The notes beneath the pieces were generated by a model. It made no database searches, had not been told where the DNA came from, and worked only from the letters and a program-made list of their open reading frames with translations. The position numbers were made by a program, and so were the translations under genes. From Muribaculaceae bacterium (GTDB taxonomy: Bacteria > Bacteroidota > Bacteroidia > Bacteroidales > Muribaculaceae), in the NCBI GenBank assembly GCA_029061255.1, contig JAIDSL010000206.1:1-43776 (forward strand): 43,776 nt of DNA. The letters run 5' to 3'. Of the stretch, positions 41,936-43,776 are shown piece by piece; position 1 is the stretch's first letter; each line of letters starts with the position of its first letter.

Positions 41936-43726
41936 ATGAAAAGATTTTTAATTAACTTTTGTTTGGCTACCGGTGTAGTTGGCGGTTTTTCAAGTTGGTG
42001 TGGTACTCCCGAGGCATTTGGTCCGACTCCATCTGAAAATCAACAAAAATGGCAGGATATGGAGACATATGCCTTCATACATTATTCGCTGAATACATAT
42101 ACGGATCAGGAATGGGGATATGGTGACGAAAGTCCTGAGCTGTTCAATCCATCAGATCTGGATGTGAAGCAATGGGTAAAGGTTTGCAAGGATTCCGGAA
42201 TGAAAGGGATAATCTTTACTGCCAAGCATCATTGTGGATTCTGCATGTGGCCTTCAGCATTAACAGAATATTCAGTTAAGAATTCCCCTTGGAAAGAGGG
42301 GAAAGGTGACGTAGTGAGGGAGCTTGCTGATGCCTGTCGCGAAGAGGGCTTGAAGTTTGCCGTTTATCTTTCTCCTTGGGACAGAAATCATCCTGAATAT
42401 GGCAGGGATGAATACGTCACATACTTCAAAAATCAACTACACGAGCTTCTCACTAATTATGGAGATGTCTTTGAAGTCTGGTTTGACGGAGCCAACGGAG
42501 GCGACGGGTGGTATGGCGGTTCAAACGAAATCCGTAAGATTGATCGCACTACATATTATAAATGGCCTGAAACATACAGTATGATACGCCGTATCCAGCC
42601 TGACTGCCTGATATGGAATGACGGCAGTGACCGTGGAGACTTACGTTGGGTCGGAACTGAGGCAGGTGAGGTAGGAGCTACAAACTGGAGTCTTCTAAAT
42701 AAGGATGGAGAAGTAGATTGGGGAATGCTACATTTTGGTTTGGAGAATGGCGACTCTTGGGTTCCTGGAGAAACAAACACAAGCATTCGTCCCGGTTGGT
42801 TTTATCATACTACAGAAGATGAGAACGTTAAGAGTCTTTCCAAACTCATGGACACATATTATAAGTCAGTGGGAAGAAACTCTACATTGCTTCTAAATTT
42901 TCCGATTATGCCAAATGGCAGGATTCATCCTACAGATAGCGTGCGTGGCGCAGCTTTTGCAAGAATGGTAAAAGAAGTTTTCAAGGAAGACTTGGCAAGA
43001 AAGGCTAAAACAGATAATCCTGAGATTAATGATGGAGTTAGAAATACATATTGGTGTCCAAAAGATGGGGCTAATGTGGGCGAAGTGGTACTTTCATTTG
43101 ATGAGCCTGTTACTTTCAATAGGTTTGTTGCGGAGGAATATATACCTCTTGGACAGCGAGTCAAGGCATGGGAAATAGAAGCCTTATGTGACGGGAACTG
43201 GATTCCGTTGAAAGATGCTTTGACTGAGGATGGCAGACTGACTACAATAGGACGAAAACGAATAGTGTGTTTCCCGAGCGTGACCGCGGATAAAGTTCGT
43301 TTTAGGGTTACTGATAGCAAAGCAGTACCTTTAATATCAGGATTGTCAATTTATAATGCTCCGGAACTGACTGCTGATATCCCAGATTCGGGCGAAAAGA
43401 AATGTTCTGATCTCAGAATTTTTTATATGTCTCCCAAGCAGATGGCTATAGAGTTAGGGGGAGAGAAAACTGTGTCGGGCATACGTTATTTGCCTCCGAC
43501 ACTTTCTAAAGAAGGGACTGTGACTCATTATTCGGTTTATGCCACAACAGATTGGAACAATTGGACGAAGGTTGCATCTGGAGAATTTTCAAATATTGTC
43601 AATAATCCGATCTGGCAGACAGTCAAATTTGATCCGGTCAAGGCCTCAGTGCTTCGGATAGAGGCAGACCGAATCTCAGAAGGGGAACACATGGCATATT
43701 CCGATGTGGAGATACTTTATGAATAA
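41936..43726 (+). CDS. GH29 alpha-L-fucosidase with C-terminal discoidin-like domain
   Basis: A 596-residue exported enzyme that releases alpha-linked L-fucose. Signal peptide about residues 1-22. The catalytic barrel covers about 30-355, starting with YAFIHYSLNTYTDQEWGYG. It continues with FTAKHHCGFCMWPS, with the family histidine pair, and FEVWFDGANGGDGW, where Asp184 is the expected nucleophile. The GRNSTLLLNFPIMPNGRI strand closes the barrel. Beta-sandwich domains follow; the last (about 490-596, SVYATTDWNNWTKVASGEF...VLRIEADRI) resembles an F5/8 type C carbohydrate-binding domain. Divergent from GH115. Confidence 0.93.
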   Translation: MKRFLINFCLATGVVGGFSSWCGTPEAFGPTPSENQQKWQDMETYAFIHYSLNTYTDQEWGYGDESPELFNPSDLDVKQWVKVCKDSGMKGIIFTAKHHCGFCMWPSALTEYSVKNSPWKEGKGDVVRELADACREEGLKFAVYLSPWDRNHPEYGRDEYVTYFKNQLHELLTNYGDVFEVWFDGANGGDGWYGGSNEIRKIDRTTYYKWPETYSMIRRIQPDCLIWNDGSDRGDLRWVGTEAGEVGATNWSLLNKDGEVDWGMLHFGLENGDSWVPGETNTSIRPGWFYHTTEDENVKSLSKLMDTYYKSVGRNSTLLLNFPIMPNGRIHPTDSVRGAAFARMVKEVFKEDLARKAKTDNPEINDGVRNTYWCPKDGANVGEVVLSFDEPVTFNRFVAEEYIPLGQRVKAWEIEALCDGNWIPLKDALTEDGRLTTIGRKRIVCFPSVTADKVRFRVTDSKAVPLISGLSIYNAPELTADIPDSGEKKCSDLRIFYMSPKQMAIELGGEKTVSGIRYLPPTLSKEGTVTHYSVYATTDWNNWTKVASGEFSNIVNNPIWQTVKFDPVKASVLRIEADRISEGEHMAYSDVEILYE

Positions 43727-43756
43727 TGCATAATTCATAATGCTTAATGCATAATT
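43724..43756. repeat. Short AT-rich direct repeat after GH29
   Basis: TAATGCATAATT occurs at 43724-43735, overlapping the GH29 stop codon, and again at 43745-43756, with another related CATAAT between. Similar AT-rich tails occur after other Bacteroidales genes. No function is clear. Confidence 0.5.
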
Positions 43757-43776
43757 ATCGATACTCAAGCTAAAAC

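Noticed and set aside
1..43776. CRISPR arrays, tRNA or rRNA genes, transposases and prophage genes
   Set aside because: None were recognised on either strand by reading. The only repeat family is the palindromic hairpin, which is not spaced like a CRISPR.

Overview
The window looks like a chromosomal segment of a gut Bacteroidales bacterium, most likely close to Muribaculaceae (family-level placement is inference). Support comes from Mfa/FimA-type fimbrillins with DUF5119 and DUF3575 partners, a TonB receptor with a DUF4249 lipoprotein under an ECF sigma factor, an archaeal/eukaryote-type ProS, a DPP-IV, a C10 (SpeB-like) peptidase, and glycan-active enzymes. Repeated promoters fit the Bacteroidota -33/-7 pattern (TTTG or TTG, 19-20 bases, TAnnTTTG), and Shine-Dalgarno sequences are scarce.

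Layout. 1-11158 is mostly conserved housekeeping: the 3' end of dnaA (cut by the left edge), a convergent TPR gene, a DUF4293 membrane protein, proS, a DPP-IV, an unknown membrane protein translationally coupled to miaA, and a DedA protein coupled to rpe. 11215-14977 holds an AT-rich orphan lipoprotein, a tiny membrane protein, a secreted leucine-rich-repeat protein with a structured leader, and pgeF.

15039-18548 (minus) is fimbrial locus A: an OmpA-like/DUF3575 barrel, a DUF5119 lipoprotein and a fimbrillin. A secreted esterase follows. 19865-24374 (plus) is a compact cell-surface signalling and transport operon: ECF sigma, a miniature anti-sigma with a DUF4974 domain but no FecR domain, a TonB receptor with an STN domain, and DUF4249.

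24301-28406 (minus) is a RelE-like toxin-antitoxin pair followed after only 19 bases by an unusual CE15-GH106 fusion enzyme, whose 3' end overlaps the DUF4249 gene antisense. 28407-30860 is an accessory zone with a candidate structured RNA, two small envelope proteins, a DUF4160-DUF2442 pair and three copies of a palindromic repeat. 30877-35562 has a C10 peptidase, a small beta-barrel protein and a split ThrE-type exporter led by a 52-residue ORF that overlaps it. 35689-38893 (minus) is fimbrial locus B: DUF5119 plus two fimbrillins. The right end has a GH115 alpha-glucuronidase divergent from a GH29 alpha-L-fucosidase, the latter preceded by a 32-codon signal-peptide-like ORF.

How the genes may work together (inference): CE15-GH106, GH115 and GH29 together could trim rhamnose-, glucuronate- and fucose-decorated plant glycans such as arabinogalactan. 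The two fimbrial loci could supply alternative pilins to one assembly system. The best candidates for something new are the CE15-GH106 fusion, the stripped-down STN/DUF4974 signalling operon, the palindromic hairpin family with compensatory changes, and the structured region upstream of 28875.
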